Origin: Panicum virgatum
Lineage: Eukaryota > Streptophyta > Magnoliopsida > Poales > Poaceae
DNA: 64,000 nucleotides
Direction: 5' to 3'
Assembly: GCF_016808335.1 (NCBI RefSeq)
Contig: NC_053153.1
Span: forward strand, 27,762,090 to 27,826,089
In this document: positions 43,994 to 55,800 of the stretch, in pieces
Position numbering within the stretch: position 1 is the first letter of the stretch
Layout: each line of letters begins with the position of its first letter
The notes under the pieces: generated by a model
Told to the model about the DNA's origin: nothing
Databases searched by the model: none
What the model saw: the letters and a program-made list of their open reading frames with translations, nothing else
Position numbers and translations under genes: made by a program

Positions 43994-46056
43994 TGAGGGA
44001 CCGAAACTGGCGACCAGAGGGGGGTGAATGGGAGCCGATCAAAAAATCTTGCAAACAAAAGTTCGGCCTTTGATCCCGAGTGCGCACCCAACCCTAGAGT
44101 CCTAGGTAAAGTGCAGAGTAGCTATAGAGGAACTACACCGACACAAAACAGCCCTAGGAACAAGTGTGAACAAGCGCGGAAGCAAACACGAGAAAACAGC
44201 ACAAGAATCAGCATGGTATAACTCACCGGTTGATCCGACGCACGGATTTGAACATCGTCGGTTCAACCGATGAGCAGAGCCGGCAGCAAAGAGAAGTGAG
44301 CACCGGTTGATCCGACGTAGAGATTAACAAGGCATCGGTTCAACCGGCGGTGATGCACCGGATGATCCGACAAAAATCAACTCTAATCGTCGGTGCAGTT
44401 GTCCAGAGACGCCTCAAAATGTGCTTAACTAGCACCGGTTAAACCGACGCTATCAAAACCAAAGTACCGGTGCAGTTGTCCAGAGGAGCAGCAAAACGAA
44501 ACAACCTGAGCACCGGTTTAACCGACGTCTAGGAAAAACTATATGCCGGTTGAACGAGCGAAGCAGCAAGTCCAGTAGTAGCACCGGTTGATCCGATGCA
44601 TGTAGAGTTTGATGCACCGGTGCAACCACAGAAAACCCTAAAAACCCAAACACGTGAAAACTTCACTCACCGGTTGATACGACGCAAAAGAATGTAAGCG
44701 TCGGTTCAACCGGCGATGACGAAAAATCCTGCCCGAGCAGAATAGGGTTTTTCCAGCCCACGATCTTTGAAAAACTTGACGATTTGACGATCAAATCAAG
44801 TCTAAAGGAGCTCAAATTTTGGGGAGATGAATAGGATGACTTCAAGAATCCATCCCCAAAAGATTTCAATGAAAGTCCTCACGGATTGAGAGGAATCGAA
44901 TGAAATCTTAGCAAAAGCGCGGTTTTCTCTAGAACGCAAAAACTTCGATTCGTGGAGACTCGTGATTTCGGGGGTTGTAGCACTAGGCTAGATGGAATAG
45001 GATCACTCCAAGGAGTCACGAAGTCATCAAGAAGTAGCCCATCATCTCGTGCTCAAGAATTGACAAAAGAAAATCAAATTTCAACCAAACGAGATACAAG
45101 ATGAATGAAATTGAATCGAAGTCAAAACCCCGGAGGGCACAAGGAGGGAAGGGCCTCCTTTCCAATCAAATCTCAGTACAAAAATCTCAACAATCCATAC
45201 CTCTATTTCCTAGAGAGGAGAGGGAGAGAACCGAGAGGGGGAGAGAGAGGGCGCCTGGGAAGGGGAGGGCGGCGCCAGGAGAAGGTGGTGGCGTCGTGCT
45301 GGTTTTCTGGCGCACCGGAGAGAGGAGAGGGTGAGGGGTATTTAAGGTGCCCACGCAGGGGTCCAAAATACCCTCGACTCAAACTAGACACTAAAACGCC
45401 CGTAGGGGCAAAACCGGAAATATGTACACGATCTCATCCGACAGCGGAGTTTCTTTCTTCGACTCAAAGCCTTCTCTGCGATGCCGCCATGTCGATGAAG
45501 ATCCGGTTCACGGTTTTGAGGGGTCCGCGAAACCCGGGTAGGTGGTCGGTTTTGAGAAAACCGCCAAAACTCCACGCACGGGAAGATTCCCGCCTCCACG
45601 TCGTGGCCCTAGACGCCGTTTCCGCCACGGCCTTCTGACGGCCCTAGACGCCGCCCGACGCCCGTCACCTCCTCGCCCGCAGTGAGGCCCTAGACGCCGT
45701 CGACGTCCGTTCCTCTGTCAGTCCCGAGACCGACGCCCGTGCCTCCACGACTTGGCGTCTTCAACCGCCGTCCGCCTCCTTGGTTTTGTGGCACAAACCA
45801 AGAAACTCGCCCTCCCGTCGCCGCTTGCGCCCTCGATCCAGGAGTGGACGCCACAGCTACCGCCCGGCACGAGCTCCGGTCCTGGCTGCCCTTCACCGCC
45901 GTCCACCGCACGGTCCATCGGCCACAGCACCTCCACGGCAGCTCTCCGTCGACACTCGACGCCCGTGTACCTACAACCAAAGACCAAGCGCATGATCACA
46001 CCGCACGGTTGATAATTCACTCATCACAGCCAGGAGAAGGTACTCAACATTCCTCA
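43994..46056 (-). repeat. 5' LTR of the SIRE-like element, 2063 bp
   Basis: Direct repeat of 34474-36534, adjacent to the primer site. The host Copia RT restarts right after it and the AGCAG duplication. Confidence 0.95.
44224..44714. repeat. CACCGGTT motif array, right LTR
   Basis: Counterpart of the array at 34702-35191, with a few C/T or G/A changes that mostly spare the CCGGTT core. Confidence 0.8.
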
Positions 46057-47387
46057 AGCAGCTAGGCGTGGACTTCGACGAGGTGTTCGCGCCTGTGGCT
46101 CGCATAGAGTCAGTGCGGCTGCTGCTCGCACTCGCTGCCCAGGAGGGGTGGCCGGTCCACCACATGGATGTGAAGTCCGCATTCCTCAACGGGGAGCTGC
46201 AAGAGGAGGTCTACATGTGGCAGCCTCCCGGCTTTGTCGTCGAGGGACAAGAAGACAAGGTGTTGCGCCTTGACAAGGCTCTGTACGGACTACGTCAAGT
46301 TCCTCGCGCCTGGAACGCCAAGCTCGATCAGACCCTCTGCGCCCTCGGCTTCAAGCATAGCGCCTCCGAGCACGCGGTGTACGCCCGCGGCCACGACGCG
46401 TCTCGGCTACTTGTGGGGGTCTACGTTGACGACCTCATCATCACCGGCAATGACGACATTGAGATCGGCAACTTCAAGCTCGAGATGAAGTCCCAGTTCA
46501 AGATGAGTGACCTTGGGTGGCTCAGCTTCTATCTGGGAATCGAGGTGAAACAGAGAAGCGACGGTATCTTCCTCTCTCAGACGGCATATGCACGAAAGGT
46601 GCTCGACAAGGCGGGCATGGGCGGCTGCAACCCTAGTCACACGCCCATGGAGCCCAGGTTGAAGCTCAGCAAGATCAGCACAGCCCTGCCAGTTGATGCC
46701 ACTGAGTATCGTGGAATCGTCGGCTCTCTGCGGTACCTTGTGCACACGAGGCCCGACATCTCCTATTCTGTTGGTTATGTTAGCAGATTCATGGAGAGTC
46801 CCACCGCCGAGCACCTTGCAGCAGTGAAGCGCATCTTGCGTTACATTGCGGGAACAATTGACTACGGCTGCCACTACAAGAAGACAGGAGCAGAGCTCAA
46901 GCTGCTGGGGTACAGCGACGCCGACATGGCCGGCGACATCGACACCCGCAAGAGCACTACGGGGGTGCTGCTCTACTACGGCTCCAGTCTTGTAAGTTGG
47001 CAATCCCAGAAGCAAAAGGTCGTCGCGTTGTCATCGTGTGAAGCTGAATACATTGCGGCGACGACGGCAGCCTGTCAAGGTGTCTGGCTAGCGCAGCTGC
47101 TCTCTGAACTGAGGAGTGAGCAGTGCAGGCCTTTCATTCTGAAGATGGACAGCAAATCAGCAATTGCACTCAGTAAGAATCCTGTTTTCCATGAAAGAAG
47201 CAAGCACATAGATACTCGATTCCATTTTATTCGTGAATGCATTGGAGATGGGAGGATGGACGTTGAGCATGTCTGCACTGAGGGGCAGCTCGCTGATGCT
47301 CTGACGAAACCACTCGGGCGCGACAGATTTTGCGAGCTTCGCGTTCAGCTAGGAGTCGTCAAAATAAACCAAGAACATTACGTTTAG
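46057..47387 (+). pseudogene. Outer Copia pol, 3' part (RT and RNase H)
   Basis: This is the second half of the RT cut at 34473. It opens at the AGCAG copy and reads without interruption to a stop at 47385-47387. It includes the RT core (FDEVFAPVARIESVR, DVKSAFLNGEL), catalytic YVDD near 46425, the conserved PDI..SVG segment, Copia RNase H (SDADMAGD near 46915, SSCEAEYIA near 47040) and the terminal TKPLGRD. It is open, but expression of the whole is blocked by the insertion and upstream stops. Confidence 0.92.
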
Positions 47388-47396
47388 GGGGTGAAA
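47385..47396 (+). other. Polypurine tract of the outer Copia element
   Basis: TAGGGGGTGAAA overlaps the pol stop and abuts the 3' LTR. Confidence 0.75.
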
Positions 47397-47785
47397 TGTT
47401 AGATATATAAACTTGTGTTCTGCTCATTTATCGTTTTATCACGTTACTTGTTTTAGCGTGAACTCAGCTGGTGGCTTATCCATAGCTGAGCGCGTCCGGC
47501 TGGAGACGTGCCCGTTCACGTCGCGGCCATGGCGCGCGGCACGATCTGGCGTGCGGGATGGCGCACGCATTTAGCGGATCATGGCGCGCGCATGCAGGAG
47601 TTGAAAGACCAAGCCCTGCCTTTCTTTCTTTTGTCAGTTGTAATAGCTACAAATAAGAGAATAAAAAACCAGAAAAGGCTGCAAGTTGTTCGCAGCGCCA
47701 AAAACACTCTCGCGTTGAGTTCCACTCAGTGTTCCGTGTGTTCTTGAGAGCCGTCTGCTCTTGGCCGGATAGATTCCGGCTGACA
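47397..47785 (+). repeat. 3' LTR of the outer Copia element
   Basis: 389 bp, direct repeat of 31075-31462 with about 3 % difference, followed by GACAT. Confidence 0.95.
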
Positions 47786-48490
47786 GACATGTGCGGCTCT
47801 CGTCCTCCCTACGCCGCCTCGGGATGCGCCGGTCGGCGATCTGGCGAGGTCCCAAGCAGCGCACGAGGCCGGCGGCCAGCTCTGCGCGGGTGATGGCGCG
47901 CGAGGGCGTCTGTGCGAGCTCCGGGGCGGCGCGCGAGCTTCGGGCCGCCGCTCCCTTCGTCTCCCCGTCGCCGATAGATGGAGGAGCTCCGGGCGGCATC
48001 CATCACAGACATTAGGCAGGTTTCGATGCATTGTTGCAAGCATATGATCCATGTGATGTTTCAGAAGAATATTGCAAATGTTTTATATGGATATTATAAA
48101 ATTAGATCTAGATGTTGCAATGTTGCATGTGCTTCACAGACATGTTGCAAGTATTTAATTTGGTGGTTACATTTTCATTGAGATGTTTCATGTGGATTTT
48201 AAATATTCCATGAAACATAAAATAGATGTTGCGGCGAGTTTTTTCCCATCATCAATGAATGGGTAACAATAATTTTTCAACAGGTTTTGATGTCGCAAAC
48301 GCTGATTTTCGATGGTGCAAATGTTTCAACCAAATGTTGTAACAATATGTTCTATATGTTTCATTCGTATGGTCATGTTGTATGTAACATTAAACAATAT
48401 TGCGGCAGAATTTTTTCCTTTGGTCACCGTCCGATGGCGTGCGCCCGGATCGGACGTCCAGGCGCTAGCAGCTCCGATGAAGTTAAAGCT
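47786..48490. mobile_element. Probable Mutator-like DNA transposon relic
   Basis: A GC-rich segment is followed by loosely repeated ATGTTGCAA and GTTTCAT words (48000-48400) and a GTCCGATGGCGTGC..GGACGTCC terminal-like segment near 48425-48455. This composition is familiar from grass Mutator-like elements, but no complete inverted repeat or 9-bp duplication was established. It may extend to 30732-31074 on the other side of the Copia insertion. Confidence 0.3.
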
Positions 48491-48722
48491 AACGAAGCAA
48501 AACAAAAATATAACTCTACCTGATTTCTAAATTTAATTTATTTTAGTAAAAGTTTAGAAAACAGCTTAACGCTAAGTGTCTCGAATTGCACGTAACATAC
48601 TAAACCGAAGTCAGAATAACCACCTCCTAAAATAGTCCTAAAATAGACCTTACATTTGCATTTGAAGGCAACCGGATTTGCGAGTTTCAACTCAATAGCA
48701 CTCCATTACGCGAATTGCAGTG
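48491..48722. other. Short intergenic stretch
   Basis: Nothing recognised between the Mutator-like relic and the TAA-flanked transposon. Confidence 0.4.
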
Positions 48723-48725
48723 TAA

Positions 48726-49542
48726 GACTGACTCCAACAACGCGATACAAAATGAGGGATGCATTCCTTCATTTGCATCACCTACAGTGTATACAGCGCC
48801 CACGCAAAATTGATGGTCTCCAACAACGCGAGGCATCCGTAGAGTAAGGCATCCGGAAGGGACGCGCCGCCGCCGGAGCATCCGGAGAGGAAGGCGCCCG
48901 GAGAGGAAGGCGCCGCCGCCGGAGCTCCGCCCGTCCCCAGATCGACGCGACGCCGCCGGAGCTTTGCCTGGATTCCTTCCCCACCTCGTCCGCGCCCTCG
49001 GCATCCTCCCCGGCGGCCTGGAGAGGGAGGTAGGCGGCGGGAGCCGGCAGCGGCGCGGCGGAGGCGGGCGAGGGGTGGCGGGCAGCTCCGAGGCGGGGCG
49101 GCCGCGGTGCTGTGGTTGCGGGCCGGAGTGCCGGAGCGCCGCGTGGAGGCGACTCACCCGGCGGCCATGGCGGGCGGAGGTGGCAGCAAGGTGCGGCGGG
49201 GGTCAGGTGTGCTGGATTGCCGGAGCGCCGCGTGGAGGGCCTCTACGCGCTGGAGCTCGCCGTCGCCCTGCAAGATGGAGGCGGCGCGGCGGGGTCTAGC
49301 GTGGCAGTGCGGAGGCAAGGTGGCGCCGCGGCGGTCTCCTCCCCTGCTCCTCCCCGCGGGCTCGCTTGGCCCCGCCAGCCGCGTATGCCTTTGAGGAGAG
49401 AGGGATTGCAATTTTGCATCTCCTCTCTCCACCAACGCAAATTGCCTCTCGATTATACCGTCTCTGTTGGAGAAAATGCATCGCGTGAATAGTACAGATT
49501 GGAGAGGCAAAATGCTTTTGCCTTTTGCTATTGAAGTCAGTC
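48726..49542. mobile_element. Non-autonomous DNA transposon flanked by TAA (PIF/Harbinger-like)
   Basis: The ends are inverted: GACTGACTCCAACAAC at the left and the complement of GACTGACTTCAATAGC at the right. TAA is on both sides (48723-48725 and 49543-49545), the PIF/Harbinger target duplication. The interior is very GC-rich (48870-49380) with short internal repeats such as CCGGAGCGCCGCGTGGAGG near 49132 and 49219. There is no transposase. The GC-rich core may be captured host sequence. Confidence 0.55.
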
Positions 49543-49545
49543 TAA

Positions 49546-49876
49546 ACAAGGAGCAAGTGTATCAGAAACAAATTTTTGTTATAATCAAACAATGGTCAGG
49601 ATGATCTACCAAATCAAACCTTTTTTTTTTGAAAACCTCCAAATCAAACTTATTATAATCCGAAATGATCCGATCCTATCCGATTATAGCCAAACAGAAT
49701 ATTCGCGGGAGGCAATGTACATGACCCGACAGCACGGACACGAAAGAGAAGCAGCGCGCGGGCGCTCTGCTCTCGGGAGGCACGCTTCCGGCGACCTCCC
49801 AAATTTTTATCACGGACGCGGCAGGACGACGGAGAAGCTGCAGCAGGTCGGCAGGTGCGGTGCGCGTCCTCCCGCC
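49546..49876 (-). other. 3' flank and probable 3' UTR of the PQT3-like gene
   Basis: AT-rich DNA between the transposon and the stop codon. It presumably holds the 3' UTR and polyadenylation site, which I could not fix. Confidence 0.4.
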
Positions 49877-52800
49877 TCACCGGCGCTTGTGGTCCCTGGA
49901 CCGCCGCGAGTGCCGCGGCTGCTCCTCCTGCGCCTCCTGCTCGCGCCGGGAGGACGAGGACGGGCGCCGCTTGAAGTGCTGCTCCTCTTCCTCGCTCTCG
50001 TCCTCGCCGCCGCCGTAGTACTCGGTCGCGGCGGCGGCGGGCCTCCGCTTCTCCTCAGCAGCCGCCGCGGGCTCGCGGTGGTTCTGGTTGTGCCGGTGGC
50101 CGCCGCGGTGGTGGCGTCCGTCGTTGTCCTCGGCCGCCGCGGCGCCCTTCTTGGAGGAGGAAGAGGAGTGCGCGGGGGGCTTGTCGGAGGACGCCCTGCG
50201 GCTGCGCTTGGCGTCGGAGGGCTTCGCGCCGTCGCCGCCGCCGCCGCCGCCGCCGGGGAAGCTGATGCGGGAGAAGACGCTGGCCTTGGACTTGGACGCC
50301 GCCGCCGCCGCCTGCACCTTGGCGGGCTCCGGCTCGTGCCGCGACGAGGGCGGCGGAGGGGGAGGCGGCAGCGGGAGGTCGTCGTAGCGGTCGGAGGAGG
50401 AGCGCTTCTTGCCCGAGCTGGAGGAGCGGTGCGGGGAGCGCCGCGAGTGCCGGTGGTCGGGGCTGGACGGCGGCGGCAGCGCGCGCTCCGACCTGTCGGG
50501 CTGCGAGTGGGACCTTGACCTCTGCAAGGGAAAAAAAAAGTCAAAAAGAAAACAAGACACGGGACCACGAGTCAGTGTGCGAGCTCTACCGGCTTTCCCA
50601 ACAGAGTCAATCTTAAACCACCCAACCATATTCGGCGGCCCAAAAAGCTTGTGCGCCCAAGCTTTGCCACGGCAGCAAGCGGCCCACCCGAAAAACAGCA
50701 GCAGCCCAGTACTCGTTGTCATCGCAGCATTTTTTTCCCAACGGGCCGTGTGACCGTATCGTTGTTGGGGGCTACTAACACCTTTACCATTCTAGTTCTA
50801 CCTACTCCAGCAGATATGAAATGGGAAACTAAATAAAGCTACCAACAAAAGAATAAGAAATCCCCTGTCAGGAAGCAAAAACATGAAAGAAAAAATAGCA
50901 AAGGAAAAACGCAAAAAGGCAACCCAATCCCAAAAGAAAAAAACATAAACATATTGAATGTAATTAAATGTAAATATAACTAAAAATATGTCTGCATGGC
51001 ATCTGCATCTCCAATGGGCAGCAAACCCAGGAAAGCAATCACAACGGCAAGGTGCTCCGGGTGGTCCAACTGCTGCTGCCCAGGAAAGCAATCACAACAG
51101 CTAAGTGCTCCAGGTGGTCGAATTGCTGCTACCTGTGGCCCGAGCAACCCAGCAGACCTGCCTTGGCGCTGGCAGGAAGAAACATCGACCCACAAGAAGG
51201 CAAGGCCGCTGCCTGATCTTAAGCAGGGTTCAGCAGAGTTCCTTTCTTGTTCTGCAACACCAGAATCAGGCAGGACTCCGTGCGCTTCTCCTCCATCTTT
51301 TGTCTACGGCCGTGGCGGGGATCCATAGGTCTACTACCATGGAACTGACGACAGTACAGAACTTTGCAAGATAAGCGATTGACAGGAAAAGACATACATC
51401 CTTCCGCCTCATCGAGGTACTATCGTTAATGGCCCCTGAGGATTCTCTGGCTTCCCTTCGAGGTTCCCTGTCCCTGGCTCGTTCCCGCTCCAGCTCGCGG
51501 TTGCGCTCCCTCTCCCTCTCCCTCTCCCGGGAGTGCTCCCTCTCCCTGTGCTCCCTCTCCCTCTCCCTCTCCCTCTCCACTGAACGGCCACGCGGCTCCC
51601 GAGAACGACCATGTGGCTCCCTCTCCCTGCAAGAACACAACTCCACAGATTAGAACTCAGAAAAAAGAGAGATCAACGAAGTAGACAAGTTTATTACGAG
51701 ACAGTAACATTCTAACTGCAATATATTGAGCATCCAAGGGTTACTGTAAAATATGCAAAGCAACAGAGTACCGGATTGGCAGATTATCAGTAAGACCTCA
51801 TGAACTGCCACTTTTTCAGTCATGACATTGGACTAGTGTAACATTTTAAAGAGAAGCAATCAAGATATAAAGACCAAGCTCTGCGACAAAGCTTTCATAG
51901 CTGACTGAAAATAGCACTTAATGCACCCAAACTCGTGTCATCCTTCCATTTTATTAAATTGTTAAAATATAATCTTGGGAGGACCAAAACTTGTGTTAGC
52001 ATGTTTGCCATTTTCAGTTGTTTGCTAAAGGCTGGTAAGCTTTCAGAAAAGCTAGAAAGGGACCATGGATCAAGGTTTTCAAAGTTTAGTAGGTTAATAA
52101 ACATAAATGGAGCAGATTTATTTATCACTTAACACCTACACCAACTCTTTTACCAATTATTGACTGGGGACTTCATACAGAAGAATTTACAAAGAAACGA
52201 TTGATAGTAAATGCAACAAGGAAAAAATACAACGAGATAAAATTAGAAACCCAGAATCACTTAGGGCACCCACAGTGTGGTTGAAAAACAAATCGTGACT
52301 GCCGTAAACCGAACAGAGCACATAGTGGGATTCGACTCATGGTGTCAGAGACTAAAAACGAATCGAGTTTTTGGTTCGAATCGTGAGCCATGAAAACGGT
52401 CCCACAAAGTTAAAAAATATAGGGGGCGGAGGGGGGAATGGAGGAAAGTGTTGCGTTTCATCGTGTAGTTTATTGTTGTTGTGGGTTCCCTGAAAACGAT
52501 TCTACACTGCAGCCTTCGAACCGTTGCTAGGTCATCAACCACTTCTAGTTCAATTCGACTGCAGCACTGGAGCTGCCCTTATGAAAGTAAGGTGATCCAA
52601 GTTCAGGACATGCCAGATTATCAAAGGCTTGCATAACCATACAAAGCTTAGGGACACTGGGTGCAGACTTTAAATGATTCTTGTGAAACCTTCAGAATTA
52701 ATCATCAGCCGTCCAGTTCAAATGGGCACATGACAATGTGACACTGACAAATCAATATTTTCATGTAAAAGGCACTTCTAGAACAATTTCCCACTTATCC

Positions 52801-55800
52801 TCAACTCAAAACATTCTGACTACATCTGGACGGTCATTCTGGGCTTTTGCATTTGAATAACAGTGGGTGGTCCAAATCAATGTCATATCAAACTCATTAC
52901 TTAAGTAAAAATACTAATAAACTTTTACGATATATAAGAAGGAAGAATGCAACAGCTGTTCAAATAGAGGGGAGAATGAAATGGTCTGAAGTGTCTAATC
53001 ACCTTTCATTGAATCGGTCCATTTCGCGTCTCCTATGATCAAGTTTCCTGGGATCAAATTCTTCCCTTCCCACAATTGGTGGGCCCATATTTATTCCCAT
53101 AGGGTTAACTGCTAATTCTGAAAGATCCCTGAAAATCAATAATTCAAGAGATTTCAGAAGCAACCATAGTAATAGCCAAACTGCAGAAAGAAAAGCGGTG
53201 TGGATATCAGACTGTTATCCAAAGAAGTAAACATTCATATAATGCTATATGGATATCAGGCTGTCAAACAAAGAGGTAAACGTCAAATAATACTCATCTC
53301 TCACCAAATTGGAGAAATACAGCCACAAAGTCCACAGGCTACATAGCCTCTTAAATTTGAGAGGTACAAAGAAGATAATGGGTGCAAATGTGGATATGCA
53401 ATCGCTCATGTACACATTTCTTTCTCATAAAAACCAAATGGCTCTAAAAGATATACCTAGGAACTCCTGGCATCATGTATCCTGGGGGCATAAATGGATC
53501 TTGTGGGAGAACACCCCCACCAAAAGGGTCAAATGGAGCTGGTGGGTAACCCATGTAAGGCATGGGACCTGGAAATGGTGCACCCATGTAATCCATTGGC
53601 AACGGCACTCCTCCGCCCCAGTAAGGGTTGAAAACTCCAGCTGGACCCAAAGGCATTCCCGCAAAATTTTCAGCTCCAAAATCTTGAAAATTTTTCCACT
53701 GCTCATCAGCTGTCAACAGAAAAATATTCCATTTATTTAAACCACTAATTGCACTTGCAGCTATATTGTGATGACAAATGACCATGATCAGGCATCAGAA
53801 CTTACCATTTCCTGGAGCACGTGCCTTCTTCTTTTTCTTCTTCTTTACTGCTAAAGCCACCAAAAGAAAATCAGCATCTCAAAGAACAGAAATAATCAAA
53901 AGATACACAAACTTCAGTTAACTTATTAAAATAATCTTCCAAGATTTATTGCCATACGTCCATACATTTTCACAAGCAAGATCAACATTTGATTATTTGA
54001 CCAAAAAGAAATGATGTTAGGGCAACTTCAGTGCATAAGTTCATCCAGGGTGCTAAATCAAAGAGACTCCATTCAGAGTTATTTTTTGACTAAAGTGCTC
54101 CAATAGGCACTTCCTTTAATCCACAGATATATTTGTTTCTGCTTAGCCTCACCGCTCCAATGTATCGTGCCTCTCCCACCTCTCTTTCCTCCTAGCACCA
54201 CCTAAAACTGAAAGCTGACGTTGGACCTGCCACTATGCTCCACCCATTTTTCTATTGCTATTGCTCATGAATAAAGAAAAGGTACCAGGTGACGATGGTG
54301 TGCTACTCGTTATCTCGTTAAATCAATTATCTCCTAAACTACATATCTATAAAGCAAGTGATCAGCAAACTAAGTGATTTAGTCCAGATCATTAGATCGT
54401 ACTCTAAATGAGGCAGAGCACTTTAGGGCAGATTGGTTCTCATCAGACAGATTAGAGCAACTTTTCATCTTGAACATCAAATACCAAATAACTTGTGCAC
54501 ATCTTTAGCAATAAAATTATAAGAGAGGCTGCATCACACACAAGGGCTAGCTAGAAACAAAAAAAAAGGACTGAAGGCTTCTCACCTTGTTCCCCGGCAG
54601 GCAACTTTTCTTGAGATTCTTTGGCTACAGGAGTCACTTCTAGTGGCTTATCTTCTTTCACATTCTTAGACTCCATGGAACCTTCAGCGACATCCGGAAT
54701 TGTGGTAGCCTTCTTATCTGAAGAGCTCACATCATTATTTGTAGCTTTTGCTCCATTGAGGCTCTCAACATCAGGAGACTCTTCTACAGGTGTGGGTGCT
54801 TTGGTCTCCTCCTTTGAAGCAGCAGAAACAGCAGGAGATCTAACCTTAGGTTGTACAGGTAGAGCTGACTCCATGTCTACAAAAGATAGAGAGTCAGTTT
54901 GCAATTGTAATCAAAACAAGTTATCCGCATGACAAACAGATATATGAACATACCCTGTACTTGGACCATGCTTCCCACATTTTCAGTGCTGCTAGTTGGT
55001 GGTGCCTCTAATATGCGGCTGATGGTTTCTCTTAGAGTTTTATTGGGGAGAAGATCATCAGCTAATATGCTTGTGGCACCACAGACACACACTGACTTGT
55101 TAATTATGTAGTCCCTGATGCCTGCCAGCAAAATACAAACATCATTTAATTCCCTAAACATCATGATGCATTGACAAAAAAGGGAAAGGAAACAATGCAA
55201 TATATACATAAAGAAATAGCAGGGGCAGTCATATTATATGCATTATCAATACTAATAGCATACATTAGTACATTACAATTGTATACTAAATAGCCTGCTT
55301 ACATTTATCACAGAAACTCCTAAAGCAGCATTTACTAGTTAGAACAGCATCCTTCATTACTTCTTTGCACAATGGGCAGCGTAGCTCTGGTGGAAGATCG
55401 CCGACAGAGCGGGTGGTGGGTAGGCCCTCTATCTCCTTCTCAAAAGCAGCTCTAACACAAAGCATAATGTTTAGATTCTTGCCAAAAATTTATGTGTGCT
55501 ATTTATAACAAAATCAGGTCAAGAAAATTTTGTACTCACTCATTGGGCTTCAAAACAGCACCAGCCCCACTTGGCAGTGCATATGAACCATCCAGAGTTT
55601 GCATCAACATTGATTTTGGAATCCCAGTTGGGGGTTTCATCCTTCTCACATCATATCTAGCATCACCATTTGTTGGGCAATGTTGAATGAAATGGCCTGC
55701 AAAACAAGATCCACTGAACGAAAGAAGAGCGAATGAAACATAAAGTGCTAAGATCTTATAAGCCACCAACATACCAGGCACTTTACATCTATGACAAACA

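Larger units (their letters stand above)
34474..46056 (-). mobile_element. Nested SIRE/Maximus-like Copia retrotransposon
   Basis: This 11,583-bp element is in the orientation opposite to its host, with 2.06-kb LTRs starting TGAGGAATG and ending CCCTCA in its own orientation and AGCAG on both sides. A large size, a long gag with a coiled-coil extension and a long 3' non-coding region fit the SIRE (Maximus) lineage. The LTRs differ by roughly 3 % in the first 600 bp compared, mostly C/T and G/A changes. The coding region is broken in several places. Confidence 0.9.
31075..47785 (+). mobile_element. Outer Copia retrotransposon, split by a nested element
   Basis: The element has two short LTRs (388 and 389 bp), a tRNA-Met primer site, gag-pol in Copia order (protease, integrase, RT, RNase H), a polypurine tract and GACAT on both sides. 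It spans 16.7 kb only because an 11.6-kb element sits in its RT; without it the element is about 5.1 kb. The LTRs differ at about 12 positions plus one indel (about 3 %). Two in-frame stops as well as the insertion make it non-autonomous. Confidence 0.95.

Noticed and set aside
54008..54440. Possible second MITE in intron 10 (starts AGGGCAACTTCAGTG)
   Set aside because: No matching inverted end or target duplication could be found on the right side.
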